64,000 nucleotides of DNA from Medicago truncatula (taxonomy: Eukaryota > Streptophyta > Magnoliopsida > Fabales > Fabaceae). This document shows positions 35,001-46,703 of the stretch, piece by piece. Positions within the stretch are counted from its first letter, which is position 1; every line of letters begins with the position of its first letter. The DNA lies in assembly GCF_003473485.1 (NCBI RefSeq), contig NC_053042.1:6905501-6969500 (forward strand), written 5' to 3'. The position numbers and the translations under genes were made by a program. The notes beneath the pieces are model-generated. The model was not told the origin of the DNA, searched no databases, and saw only the letters and a program-made list of their open reading frames with translations.

Positions 35001-38000
35001 GCGCATAGGAGAAGCTTTACTGTTAACTGTATAACTTGAATCTTGGCTGACATTAAGATGCAAATTCATAGAGTCGGTACTAAGTTCATTGTGCACACTA
35101 GGAATTGGTGTCTGGGAGCTCATGGGAAAAATCTCTTGCGGGGGTTGAAGTTGAGAAGGATCCACACGTAAATTTCCCATTGGTAATGAACTTTGCAACT
35201 GTCCATAAGATGAATTGCCAAAGAGCTGGTTAGACTGTTGGTCCTGCAACATTTTTGAAAGCAGTTGTTGCTGTTGTTGCCGCAAGAGCAGCTGCTGCTC
35301 TTCCTGCTTCTGCTGCTGCTTCATCAACAGGAGTTTATCTAACAGGGGCAGCTGCGGTGCTGAAGCAGCTGCTTGAGAATGCAACTGCAACAAGTATTGT
35401 TGTTGCAACAGATTCATTATTTGTGGATCTTGCGACAAACCAGAAGAAAGTAGCTTCTCTGCTGTCAAAGAACTGGATGGGTTATCCGCAGCTGGAGCCA
35501 GTAAATTGCTTAAAGACAACTGATTTTGTGGGGTCAGCCTTTGTTGCTGAATTCCAAATGGCATTTGAGGGAAATTCTGATCATGAAGTGGGTCAATTTT
35601 ATTCTGAAGGAGATCCAATCCCCCTTGTAAGGGATTATTTGGCCATCCAGCAGTGCCATTATTTATGCCAGCAGATGTCCTGTCAGATAATCCTTGGATT
35701 ATCGACAACAATTCAGAATTTTGAGACTGAGGTTGACGTGAATTGTCACTCACTGAAGACAAGAGCTTTGAATGCAGTGACACATCTGAGACATCTGATT
35801 TTGGAGCAAGGGATGCTACATCCTGCCCTGGCCAATAAGGATATGAATTGGGTAAGGACATCTGGCGTTCAAGTTCCATCCTCTTGGCAAGCAAGTAAAT
35901 GTTGTTTCCACTATCAACTCCAGATGGGCCCAGATTACTTGAAGTATTTCCAGCAAACCCTTGAAAACCTGAATAGCATATAACATAAATGTTGTCAAAC
36001 CTCATTCCCTCAACACGTAGTACAGTGTGTAGAAGAAAAGAAAAGAATTTTTTTTTCATCATATGGAAATAATTTGAAATCAACATAATCAAAAGAAATG
36101 AAAAAATAATTAAGCATAACAGGTAATAACCTTCTGATAATGCCAGGTTGTTAAGTGTAGGACTGTTCCTGTTACCAGACATGAGTGACTCCAGATACCT
36201 ATTTTCAGCTCCGGCATCAGAACCCTGCCGATGTCTAGAATCACTTTTCAACATCTCAACCTCATTCAAGCTAGTAATGGTATTTCCAAATGTAGTAGGA
36301 TTTTGGCGGCCAGTTAGATCTGCCAATTCATTCGGTTGTGGTGCAGAAAATCCCGGTGGTGGTCGAGCTTTAGCTCGCAAATGTGGCATGACATCACCAA
36401 GAGAAAACCATGGTGAGTCAACTGCTGAATTTTCCAAACGAACAGGTAAATCAATACCAAAATATCCAGCCTCAAACCATCCTATAATATCAATTCCTTT
36501 AAATGGACCTTGGATTAGACCCTTAGGATCTTTATACAAAAGGGATAAATCCTCCGGAGCTGTTGGAGGAACTCTTCTGGTTCCAAGTTCACTTTCCAAA
36601 ACACCAGATAGTTGCCTCTTAACAAAGGGATCTTCACTAGTGTGCCACTTACCTACTTCTCTGGAGTCGGATACAAAACCAAACTTGCTTTCCCATTCAC
36701 TGTGAGGATCTTTTGGCTGTTGTGAACTCGCATCTGATTTCTTTGGTCTAACATCACTAGGTACATCTCTGCTATTGTGCAAGAGAGAACTTGTATGATC
36801 ACCTGCTGGGTTGGCTCGCCGTGCAGCACCAGGATGAACAGAACTATTTCCTTCAAAGGATGAATCTCTATTGCTTGTCAACTCATCAGCAACTTTGTAA
36901 GAACCTCCATCTTCACCTCTATCTGTGCATAAAAGTTTTTAGAACAACTCGCAATATGTGCAGGAAAAGGAAATTATATTTATGAGATGCCAAAAACAAA
37001 TTATAGCACATAAGCAAGGCTTGTTTTTATTTGATTTCAACACATGGATGAGGAAGGGAAGAATCAATAGCAACTTGATAATGTAATAAAACACTAAAAC
37101 ATGATGGACACAGGAGGGGAAAAAAAAGTAGAGAGAAATTCATCAACTAAGCTTATTTGTGGCAAACTCAAAAAAACATGATTATCTTTAAAATTGAGAT
37201 TTTCTCGTTTTGCACTATATTATGAAATAAATGACGCCTTGAAATTAAGATAGAGACATAACTGACATACTGTTTGATGATACCAAAAATACCCTAATTT
37301 CAAGATTTTATTATCACCAGTCCTGCATTAATTTTTAAGCTTTTGGAGGATATCTTTGATGCTTGTATATTTTCAAATTAGTTAGGGAGCTATAACTGAC
37401 CAATTCATATAAACAATTTAACAGTATAATGAATGACAGATTATAGCAGCAGTGAAAAATCCACAGTATAAATATTGTGGTGCGGCCTATGGCAGATGTG
37501 TGGTGGATATAGCAGGCATTGCAGAGGTACACAATCCGCCCTGTCATAATGTGATGGTGCTACTTGGCAACAATTCAACAACACTGAAACTTAAAAAACC
37601 ACAACCATAATCTCTGAAATTATCACCAGAGCAAACCAAAACAATTCATTTCAGACAGTGTTGTTAAATAGCAGCTGTGGTGGCACTATTATTTTGTTAT
37701 ACGCTGTTTAGTAGAAAGTGCTGTCAAGTAGGGGCTAAAGTGGCACATTAGCTGTATAGCAGAATGTAATTCAACACCGGAAACTATCTATAAGTACATA
37801 TCCAAAGTGTACCTTGGAGAGGAGTGATTCCAGGCTTCATTCGTCTAGTATGAGCAAAATCTGTTGATCCCCTTCCTTCTTTGGTCACTTGAGGCGCACC
37901 ACTACTAATTATTTCTCCTTTGTCAATGCCATTTAAGACAGACTGTTCAAACAGAAAACCAGTATATTAAACCACAAGAAAAAATGATGGAATCCAGTAT

Positions 38001-40449
38001 AATACAAACAAAGAGACTACGTACCAGTTCCTCAGAACTTGGTGTCATAAGAGCAAGAGGCTCCAATGGCTCATCCTGTGTAAGATTCGGAACCTGCACA
38101 AAATCATCGAGTTTTCTATGTCTACTCATATTAGTCACTCTGTACACGTCAAGCAATTTTGTCCTGTTATATCTGAAGGGGTAAGGTTCTTCATGTCCAC
38201 TTTCGACTTTGTCCAATGCAGTTCCAGTATATGTGCTATTCAAAGAGCTACCGCCACGGCCGTGTCCAGGACTGAAAACTGGTGGAGGTGTATTCTCCCC
38301 ACGACCACGACCATAGGAAAATGTAGAGGCTTGTTTGTTCGGCGTTGTGCTTTGGGAATGACCAGGCTCTACCCTACCACGTGCATAGCTAGGTCTCCAT
38401 GGTCGAACATGATCTTCCTTCTCATCCTTCCCATGAGACAAACCTTTATCCAGATGTAAATCACCATCTTTTCCTGAGTCACTCCATTTTTCACGAAGAC
38501 CTTCTGGCTCCTTATCATTAGGACCCCAGCGTGTGTTCCACTTGCTCTCACGCCGCTGATCAGTGTTAGCTTCTCGGTTTCCCGAATCATTCCATCTCTG
38601 ACCATCAGATGTAACACGACGTGCTTCTCCAAAGTTCTTTGGAGCTGGATTTTCTCCCCATCGGTCCCCCTTGCGAGAATCACCTAGGTCTTTGTCCCCG
38701 TCCCTCCAACGATCCTTACGTACGGAGGACTTAGTGTCTCTCTCAGTGTCTCTCTCTTCATCTCGCCATCGATCACGACGTCCACTTTCCGAGTCAAACA
38801 TGGATGGCCTGAAGACATCCTTTCTCTTCTGTGCATCCTCTCCGTCACCAGGTGTCTTAACAGTCTCTGAGCGACTGCCATGTGATGGATTCGAGATCCC
38901 ATGGTTTTCCTGAATCATAAGAGACATAAGGAAAAGGAGAAGCAAAAAACTTAAAATCAATTATAAATTATTTTTTAGAATGCTATGGCTGCACTGCACC
39001 CAAATCTTATTTACAGAAAAACACTTCACAAAATTATAGACAGACAAAAACAAGCATCCAGAAGTAGTCAATACAAACCATAGGTCCTGTTCCAGATTTA
39101 CTATCCCCTGGCTTTGACAGAAGCCATTGTGGTGAAAGTGGAATCGGATTGTCAGAGCCTTGGACATCTGTACAAAAGGAAGAAAAGTTTTATTAGTTAA
39201 TAAAAAAATTGACAGAAGCTAATGACTGTTTCAGCGAGGAAAAAAAATACATATGAAGCATGTATAACCTAATAATATAGCCTTTGACCATTACAAAAAG
39301 AAAACTTTCAGCATTTGGCAGAAAATAACCAATTAAATGCCCTCGGTTCTGTTCTAATACACACCCCTAACCCAGTATCATACCATGAAAACAGAAAGAA
39401 AAAAACAAATTTTTATAAAAAGATGAACCTTCATAGAAAGAAAACAAATTTTAGGCATTGGTAGCTTCTAGCAGTAAGAAGCTGAAATCAACTAGTTGAA
39501 TAGGATCAAGACAATGGATGTTGATTACGCGGGGTACAGCATTAACACTAACAACGTGGAAAACGTTCCAATGCCTAATAACAATCAAGGTATACAGAAA
39601 CAGGAGTTGACATCTAGTCAAAAAGAAGCATAAAACATCCAAATACTTATCGCTACATATTACAATAGTTTTCTAATTTCAAACTTTAAACTTCAAAATC
39701 AATATATTTGAGAAATCACAACTATTAAAATAGTTTCTTCTATTTGTTAACCTGAATTCTGAAAAAACAACGTAATCAATTGAGCTAAAAAGACTGAGAG
39801 TGAGAAGTGAAGCAACACTACAATCATAATCAAAGATATTTTTTTTTACATTATTTTCCTAAACAAACACGGTTATAACTCAAAATACCAAATATTTTTC
39901 AATTTCAATCCTGAGAACCAAAATACAATCTGAAGTTCCAGGCAGTGAAATCCATCAGGTAAAGATAATATTTTTATTCGTTATTTTGGCAAACAAACGC
40001 GATAATAACTCAAAAAAATCAAATATTTTCCAATTTCAATCATAAGAAACTAACATCCCTAAAAATACAATGAAATCTATAACTTCAACAAAAAAAAAAA
40101 ATCCAAAAACAGTGACGTTCACTTCATCGTAAAGGCGTAAACTTGCAGACCTCAATCATATAAGAAATGCAGCAAATACGAAAATAAATTCAAAAAATTT
40201 TAAAAAAATTACAAAACCCTTGAAAGGCGAGGAATTTACAAAACCCTAAAAAAACACGAAGACGGAAAAATAAAGCGCATTTGGGTTATTGAAAATCCAA
40301 AACCCAAAGTTGATTACGAGAGCTAGGGTTTAGTAGGAAACGGAAATGAAAATCGAAAAAAATGAAGGGGTAAAACCTTTGGAGATCTGCAATGGAGATG
40401 CAGTGTGAACGGGACGAGAATCGGAAGATGAGTTTTGAGGAGCCGCCAT
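32012..40449 (-). CDS. EXA1: GYF domain protein, EXA1/MUSE11 type
   Basis: Nine exons, high to low coordinate: 40449-40377, 39167-39079, 38909-38025, 37942-37813, 36922-36131, 35968-33295, 33034-32844, 32719-32660 and 32418-32012. The sum is 5,301 nt, about 1,766 aa, close to the Arabidopsis EXA1 length as I recall it. The N-terminus has SDNPIPLSPQWLLSKPGDSK and a long Arg/Asp/Glu-rich region. YNRTKLL near residue 325 matches the eIF4E-binding pattern Y-x4-L-hydrophobic. The GYF domain at about 515-575 has the GPF...GWFEAGYF core that binds proline-rich peptides. A Q-rich coiled stretch lies near 865-890. The conserved C-terminal part includes FRDWCENECVRLIGTK and FLEFCLKQSRSEAEMLL, then a KKKGKKGKK patch. 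EXA1 relatives act in translational repression, NLR-protein control and potexvirus accumulation. All exon phases agree, so the gene looks intact. The 162-base intron 5 happens to be open in frame, so a naive ORF would read through it. Confidence 0.93.
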
Positions 40450-40620
40450 TGAAGAAGATTGATCGAAGAACGATAGAGTGAACACTGAGCGAAGATGAAA
40501 GGGTGTGTGTGGGTGCGTGCGTGCGTGCGTTAGAGGGAGAAAATGTAGGTTAAGGTTGAGATTACAATATAAATGGGGTAGTGTGGAGGATAAGAATTTG
40601 TAACCATCTATGCGCACGTT
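40450..40620 (-). promoter_or_regulatory. 5' leader and promoter-proximal region of the GYF gene
   Basis: This is the untranslated leader upstream of the ATG at 40,449. It includes a CACGCACGCACGCACGCAC microsatellite (minus strand) at about 40,503-40,530. No clear TATA box was seen. Intron 1 (40,376-39,168) is long and starts 73 bases into the coding region, as is common in plant housekeeping genes. Confidence 0.45.
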
Positions 40621-40756
40621 AGTGTGAGGGTATGTAATTTTATTTTTATTTTTGTGTTTTTTTTTGAAGGAATTTTTATTTTTGTGTTAACTCGTCAATT
40701 TTGAGTTCCGATCGGAAAAAAAAAAAAGTTTTAGTAGTTCAGGTTCGATCGATAAA

Positions 40757-40912
40757 ACTAGGAGTGTTATGAACACTCGTTTTATAACACAGTATCTAAC
40801 ACTCATTTTTTATTGTGTGAAATACATATGGTACAACACATATGAGTTTCATCCAATATGAGAGTTAGAGAGAGAATTAGAAAGAGAGTGTTCATTGCAT
40901 TTTTCTAGTAAA
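40757..40912. mobile_element. Small MITE with ATGAACACTC inverted ends
   Basis: TGTTATGAACACTCGTTTT near the left end resembles the reverse complement of GAAAGAGAGTGTTCATTGCA near the right. CTAG occurs outside both ends. It is AT-rich and non-coding. The boundaries are approximate. Confidence 0.45.
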
Positions 40913-41197
40913 ATAAAGTGTGACACAAAATTATTTCACGATTAATCAAATTAAGATTTAGGTTCATTTGAAGAATTCGTTCTTATTGACATATAAATTT
41001 AGTTGTTTGATTAATGAGTTAAGATTTTCTCCATTTACGAGAAGTAAATAAATAATGTGATAGATACAAAAAATATGTAATGGGTCCCATTAATATTAAT
41101 TATTTTTAAATTTTTTTGTGTCTTTATCTCTGCAAATGGAAAAAATTTATAGATTGATAAATTAATAGGATTTTGACTCTTTGATTAATATATATTT

Positions 41198-41318
41198 TCT
41201 CTAGTCATATTTATTAGCAAAAAATAATTTTTAAATTTATCGAATAATTAATGTATCTGAATTAGTTATTAAATGAATTTAAAAAATTATGTTCCACCTA
41301 TAAATATGACCGGAGTAT
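41198..41318. repeat. Short MITE of the CTCC..ATAAATATGACCGGAG type
   Basis: The left part CTCTAGTCATATTTATTAG and the right part CTATAAATATGACCGGAG are roughly inverted. The interior (AAATTTATCGAATAATTAATGTATCT) matches the half-element at 4583-4670, so both belong to one Stowaway-like family. Confidence 0.55.
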
Positions 41319-41741
41319 ATATGATTTTATTTTAAGATAAATTTAAGGGAAATGTTAACGAGTGCCTTTGAGATACTCTTTAAACACTTTAAATGATAAA
41401 TTTTATATGAAAAGTTATGTAATGAATGCATTTGAAATTGTAATAGTTGATTTTTTTAAAAAAGATCCTAAATTTAATCTAACACGCGTTGTAGTGTTGA
41501 CCGTGTCTAACACGGTATTGGATTTGGATGTTCGTGTTTTGCACGCTCGTTGGGGGTGTGTGTGAGAGGAATATTTTCCTTGTGTTAGATTTTTCCCTCG
41601 TCGATTGTTTTTGTGGTGCTCCCATTTCTACTTTAACAATTTGTTTTTGAAATTCAAAGGTTCTGATTCTATCCTTTGCAAATATATGCCTACTAGTTTT
41701 TTTTTTTTTTTTTAGGAAAATGACCTAGTTAGTTTTTTTAT

Positions 41742-42012
41742 GAGCAATGCTATATATTAAGAAAGATTTTTTTAAGAAAATTTCAAGAATGACATGGCAG
41801 AATAATCACCCTTAGATTTTATCAAGAAATAGTCCTGAAATTAATGTTAACCAATAAAATCTCAGCCTGGCCGGAAATCATGGGGTGGTGGGTGTTATGT
41901 ATCTTTTTTTTATGAAAGATTAATAAATGAGACTGAAATCTAAAGGTGAATATTATGCCATGTCATTCTTGAATTTTTCTTATAAAATCATTCTTGATAT
42001 CTAGCATTTTCC
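41742..42012. mobile_element. Mutator-like MITE, 271 bp, long inverted ends, 10-bp direct flank
   Basis: The two ends are inverted repeats over about 70 bases (left GAGCAATGCTATATATTAAG; right, read inward, GGAAAATGCTAGATATCAAG). Both then run through TTCAAGAATGACATGGCA and a CACC(C/T)TTAGATTT block. GTTTTTTTAT flanks both sides exactly (41,732-41,741 and 42,013-42,022), fitting a 9-10 base target duplication. Such long inverted ends and duplication size fit Mutator-like MITEs. As RNA the whole element would fold into a long hairpin. Confidence 0.87.
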
Positions 42013-42022
42013 GTTTTTTTAT

Positions 42023-43120
42023 AGAGGATTAACCCGGTTAGTTATAAATGTTGTTTAAGGTTTCTTTATATAGATTAAGATAATTTTGTTTTACTTTGTA
42101 ATTCCCTCTTGTCTTGTTCCTTCTTTCCTTTTTGCTTCTTTAAGAAGGTTTTGGTCTATCCTCTCATTCTTCTTTTTTTCTTGTTTCTTTTTAAAGCAAT
42201 GTTATTCTTTACTAAGAATGCACCACAAGAAAAGCAAGAATATCACTTCAAATAACAAACAAAAAAAAATAAAATTTGTTAATTTGCCAAAAGTCATGTG
42301 CGGTTATTATTGTGTTAAAATCAACGTATCAAATATTTTTGTGCCTTTCTTGTGTCAATCCTTTGTAAAGTTGAGCATTGTCCTTCTTTGTATCTATGTA
42401 TTTTTATGGTGTTATGTTAAATGAATATGGTAATAATTGACATATTTATAAAATAAATTTAATTAAAAAATATTTAACATTTTCAATTTTGAAGTATTTT
42501 TTTCAGTTGTGTTATATGTTGATCTCATAAAATGTGTTGTATTTGTTTTGTGTGTGATTTTTAATAAAATTATTAGTTTAGTACAAACATAATATTAAAT
42601 TCATATTTTAAAGTGATGAATTATTATTTTTTTTAGAGAAAAGTGATGAATTTCTTAAAATATATGTATCTCATTAAAATGGTTTTGATATGATATGAGG
42701 AGGTCAGTAGAGTCTTTGAAGTAGTTGGCAAAAATGTATGTATCTCAATTCATCATGACTCACATAACGCATAAGAGTTCAACTTATTAAATTAGACAAG
42801 AAGAAATCAGATGAAACTCTAAGCTCATTTATGGATCATTTTAATGAAAAAACGTCCTAAATAACAAATCTAAATCCAATCGTGGAACTACACACCAATA
42901 GCTATATAAAAAAAATAAAAATTATGCATTTTCTACTAAAGGAAAGTAAACTAATCAAAATCCATATGATTGAGCAATTGAACGAATAAAATGGACAACC
43001 TTCTTAAAATAAATAAATAAATGGACAACCTAGAGATAATACAAAATTCTATTTACTATGATCAACACAGAAACCACAATTGAAATGAACACACACTTGT
43101 GCTCACAAATTATCCCATCA
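42023..43120. other. AT-rich intergenic region
   Basis: Short frames only. It lies downstream of the LIKE-COV gene (its 3' UTR is near 43,000-43,120) and upstream of the MITE cluster. Nothing else was recognised. Confidence 0.5.
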
Positions 43121-44362
43121 TTATACTTTTGATGTTGCAAAGGATATGGGGATTCTTGAGGCAAGTTTGGCATGAGCATCTCCAGTAGTCATTACTTGAG
43201 GTATTGACATGCCACCAGATATAACAATTTCTGTATCAACACATGAGAACAAAAATTATTAACGAAAATCGAAAAACTTTGGTGGGAATAACAATACAAA
43301 ATTATTAACCAGATATAACAATTTTAATACAAAAGTTTTGTTTACCAAGTATTATGTGGCAAGGAACTTTATACATACCTATTCCTTCACGAACAGAGAG
43401 ATTAGGCCTCAAAATATCATTTGGGCTAACGAGAAAAATATCTCCAAGGTACAGGTGATTGGTGGGAATATAAACACAATAAAGCTCTTCTTCATCTCTG
43501 CTCTTTCGTAGTATAACTGTAGATGTGATGAATCCTAATGCATACTCTCCAATACGAGGATGTCTAACAAGGGCCACTTCCTTGAAAGCATTAGAGCTTT
43601 GATCTGGAAGTAGGTAAAAACCTTATAGTATCAAACAAAATCATAACTATGTCTAATTTGTACAAGTAAGTCAGTCTTGCACTATGCACATGTTTATTTT
43701 CACCATTGAATCAATTAACGATCTAATGATGGAAATAAATTTTCTGTTTGCAAAAGCTAAAAATGATTTGCTAAAAAACTCGCTAGCACAAGGCATGCTA
43801 AGCGAAGAAAATTACAGTCAAACATGATCCATTGGTGTAACACTATTGACAACGGTTCTTTACAAACAAAAACAAATAGCGTGTGCAATACTTTTCACGT
43901 AAGCACCATAGAATTAGCCCAAAAATTTATGTGAGGTTTGAGTTGAATATATACATGGAAAATGTGGCATAGACCGATACATCAACAACACATATGGTTG
44001 CATTGAATTACTGTATTTTCTCGAATTATTATTGATGCCAACATAGTGATTAATGATTAAGATGGAAGAAAATATAATAAGTTAGGAGAATACATTTAAA
44101 AAATATACATACCCGGTGATATTGCAGCACTAATTTGCTTGGAGGCAGCATATATGTAGCTTACAAGAGGCATTTTCTTGATGAACAATTCACCTAAGGT
44201 AAGGACAGAAGCTCCTAACCATGATGACATAAAAATTCCAACTAGGAAGATGAAAGTGATGGATGTAACAAATCCGAGACCTGCCCAATTAATCAAATTT
44301 TGTAACATATGATATGATATTTCTTATTTTTTTGCAAGAGATATATATTTGTATTCAACCTT

Positions 44363-44435
<73 letters not shown>

Positions 44436-45842
44436 ATTCAAGTTTATCAAATGAATCTATGCCGCTTGATTTTGCAAGGGATATATGGTGCTCAGCGACC
44501 ACATGCTTTTTATTATGCTTTGCTTCAAATGAAAAGAAACAACATATATAGTGAAAAATTCTTTTGAGAATTAAATATTTTCAGACGATTATATCAATCA
44601 ATTAGAAAAATGCATTGGCATTGGCCATGAATTATATGCTCCACCCCAAAAAATATGCAATTTTTAAAATCCAAATGGTGATAGTTTATTATCCTAATTA
44701 AAGCTATACTGTTCCAATATGAATTTTATAAAACTTAACCTATACATTAGAGTCTATTAAATCAATGTCCTCTTAAAGCTATAACCAAGCACATGACGAA
44801 ATACTTTAACAATTAACCTGTCTCCCGAGGTATCACTTGGTTGAAAGTTTCTCTCTTCAACCTCGAGAAACTCGGTTTGAAACCCGACAGCCAGATACTT
44901 TAACAGTTAAGCTTAATTAAACAATGTAAAGAAAATGGCTCGTATTCATAAATCAAAATGCAAGAAATATAGACATGAACTTACCAAAAACATTGATCCC
45001 AAGATGATTATACACAGGGGAGAAAAAACCATCAACAAACCGAACAAATCCCCATGTGATATAGAATGTTATTGCAATGGGAAGAAGGATCACACTGCAT
45101 ATTACGTCACATTGTTAATATTTCCACCAAAGAATGGTAACAATCAGAACAATCTTCATGAGTGTTGCTATAAAAAACTTCATAGAAAATCACCTAGAAC
45201 CTCTACCAAAATTTTCATGTACTCTCAACCATTTGGACCATAAAAGTTTAGTGGTTCAATTTGTCTTCTATTACCACCATGTCACTATGTGAACCTCTCT
45301 AACCATGTATATCTCAATAGAATGCATTCATTGGCAAAAAAAAAAACGTAAAAGATAAATTCAATCATGAATTAATATATAGTATCAAATCATATCTTAA
45401 AAAAACAAGAAAACTTATGAGTGATCATCCAAATAAACAAAGATGTATACGTACCATCCTGTCATAAACTTCTTTGAGGCCCAGCTTCGAATCACTTTAG
45501 AAAATGCCTGAAATAATTAAGTGAACAAAGAAATTTCATTTTGTCAAGTATAATAAATAACAAAGTGGAATTAAAGAAGAAAAAGAAATGCCACGATTAA
45601 ATCAATTATGACATTTTACATTTTCATCAAATTAAAGAAGAAAAGTCGGTGTAACACTAACAAATGTTACATGTAATTTGATCTCTTATCGTATATATGA
45701 ACGTTACCTCCTGGCCGGAGTGATGTTGGGTGGAGAGAACCATTCCACCCGGTGACGAAGAAGTTGATGATGATTTAGAGCCTCCATTTTCAGGAATTTT
45801 TGACACTGGAATGAGAAGCTCCAGATCTCGTGAAGCAGACAT
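43121..45842 (-). CDS. LIKE-COV / CONTINUOUS VASCULAR RING family membrane protein (DUF502)
   Basis: Six exons: 45842-45708, 45507-45455, 45094-44985, 44280-44113, 43603-43379 and 43230-43121. They sum to 801 nt, a 266-aa protein, the usual length for the family. The Ser-rich N-terminus is followed by KVIRSWASKKFMTG. A first membrane segment is CVILLPIAITFYITWGFV, and FVDGFFSPVYNHLGINVFG follows. A second membrane segment is LGFVTSITFIFLVGIF. Then come SWLGASVLTLGELFIKKMPLV and YIYAASKQISAAISP. The soluble domain has ALVRHPRIGEYALGFITS, CVYIPTNHLYLGDIFLVS and RPNLSVREGIEIVISGG. COV1 and LIKE-COV proteins are Golgi/endomembrane proteins needed for vascular patterning and for myrosin cell and vacuole trafficking in Brassicaceae. 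The exact paralogue cannot be set here. All phases agree and the gene looks functional. Confidence 0.93.
44366..44431. repeat. (TA)n microsatellite in a LIKE-COV intron
   Basis: About 32 TA units lie in the intron between exons 3 and 4, flanked on both sides by similar TTTGTATTCAA words, which suggests local duplication. Confidence 0.95.
44818..44892 (-). mobile_element. Short tRNA-like insert with near-exact 16-bp flanking repeat (SINE fragment?)
   Basis: ATACTTTAACAATTAA (about 44,802-44,817) and ATACTTTAACAGTTAA (about 44,893-44,908) flank a 75-base segment. On the minus strand the segment contains a B-box-like GGGTTTCAAACC. The flanks differ at one base. This fits a truncated SINE, but there is no A tail. 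Confidence 0.4.
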
Positions 45843-46480
45843 CCTCTTTCTTATTCTCCCTACTATTGTTACTTCTCTCTTTCAGGGTCTAGGAACGAGG
45901 GATATTCGGAAACATGCAACAGAATGTTAATTAACATTTTTTTTTAACAAAAATAATGTTAATTAACATAAAATTTGACCAATTATCAAGCTTAACAACA
46001 TCCTCTTGTGTTGTTTGTGCATGTGCACTTTTGTTTTTACTTAGTAATTGTGACATGTCATGTTTTAATTTGGAGAAGTGGTCATAAATAAACGAGAGTG
46101 ATTCTATTTTACCCTTTGTGAGCCATTTGGCATCCTATTACTTACGCAATCACTTTTGTTAGAATATTAGCTCATGAATATCACCATTCCTTTTGACACA
46201 ATTGAAATAATTTGTATTGCTAAAAAAATGAAATAATTTGTGTATAAGCATCCCTTTGTGTCTAATTTTGACTATATTTTTATAAGAAGTGGGAAGCAAA
46301 TTCCATTATGTGCTTATGGTCTTTTTTTATTGAGCAATATTTTTCATATTATTACCATTAGTCCATGCATATACACTACGGTTTAAAAATATGATAAGTT
46401 TTTGTACCAAAAAAAATGTGATAAGTTTTGAATTGATCAAGATCTGTGGAAGAACACTTGTGTACCAAATTGAAAAGATA
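45843..46480. other. Upstream region of the LIKE-COV gene
   Basis: AT-rich 5' flank and leader. No clear TATA or named element stands out, and no gene was seen. Confidence 0.5.
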
Positions 46481-46489
46481 ACATAACTA

Positions 46490-46703
46490 AAATTTTCGTT
46501 GAAATATTGGATTAGCTTTGCGAGCTTGAAGAATGCTTTTCCAATGTTTTATCAATTATGTTTTATCAATTATCAGAGGATTTGGAAGTCTTTATTGCTG
46601 ATATGGGACAGTGGAGGGATGGAGTTTAGGTGTGGAATTTCAAGGTGGGTGAATAAAACTTTATCTCCTTTAGGTAAGGGTGTCGTTCATTGCTTGTTTT
46701 GGT
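46490..46703 (+). mobile_element. LINE fragment, left half (interrupted by an hAT element)
   Basis: The translation FASLKNAFPMFYQLCFINYQ...IWDSGGMEFRCGISRW resembles the region of plant LINE ORF2 just before the zinc-binding RT domain. It stops at the GTTTTGGT duplication of the hAT insertion and resumes at 49,073. Confidence 0.6.

Noticed and set aside
35255-35983. 242-codon plus-strand frame rich in Ala/Val
   Set aside because: Antisense shadow of the Gln-rich part of the GYF gene.
37400-37760. Possible exon in the GYF intron 4
   Set aside because: Sequence resembles a diverged interspersed repeat also seen near 63,640, and the flanking exons join in phase without it.
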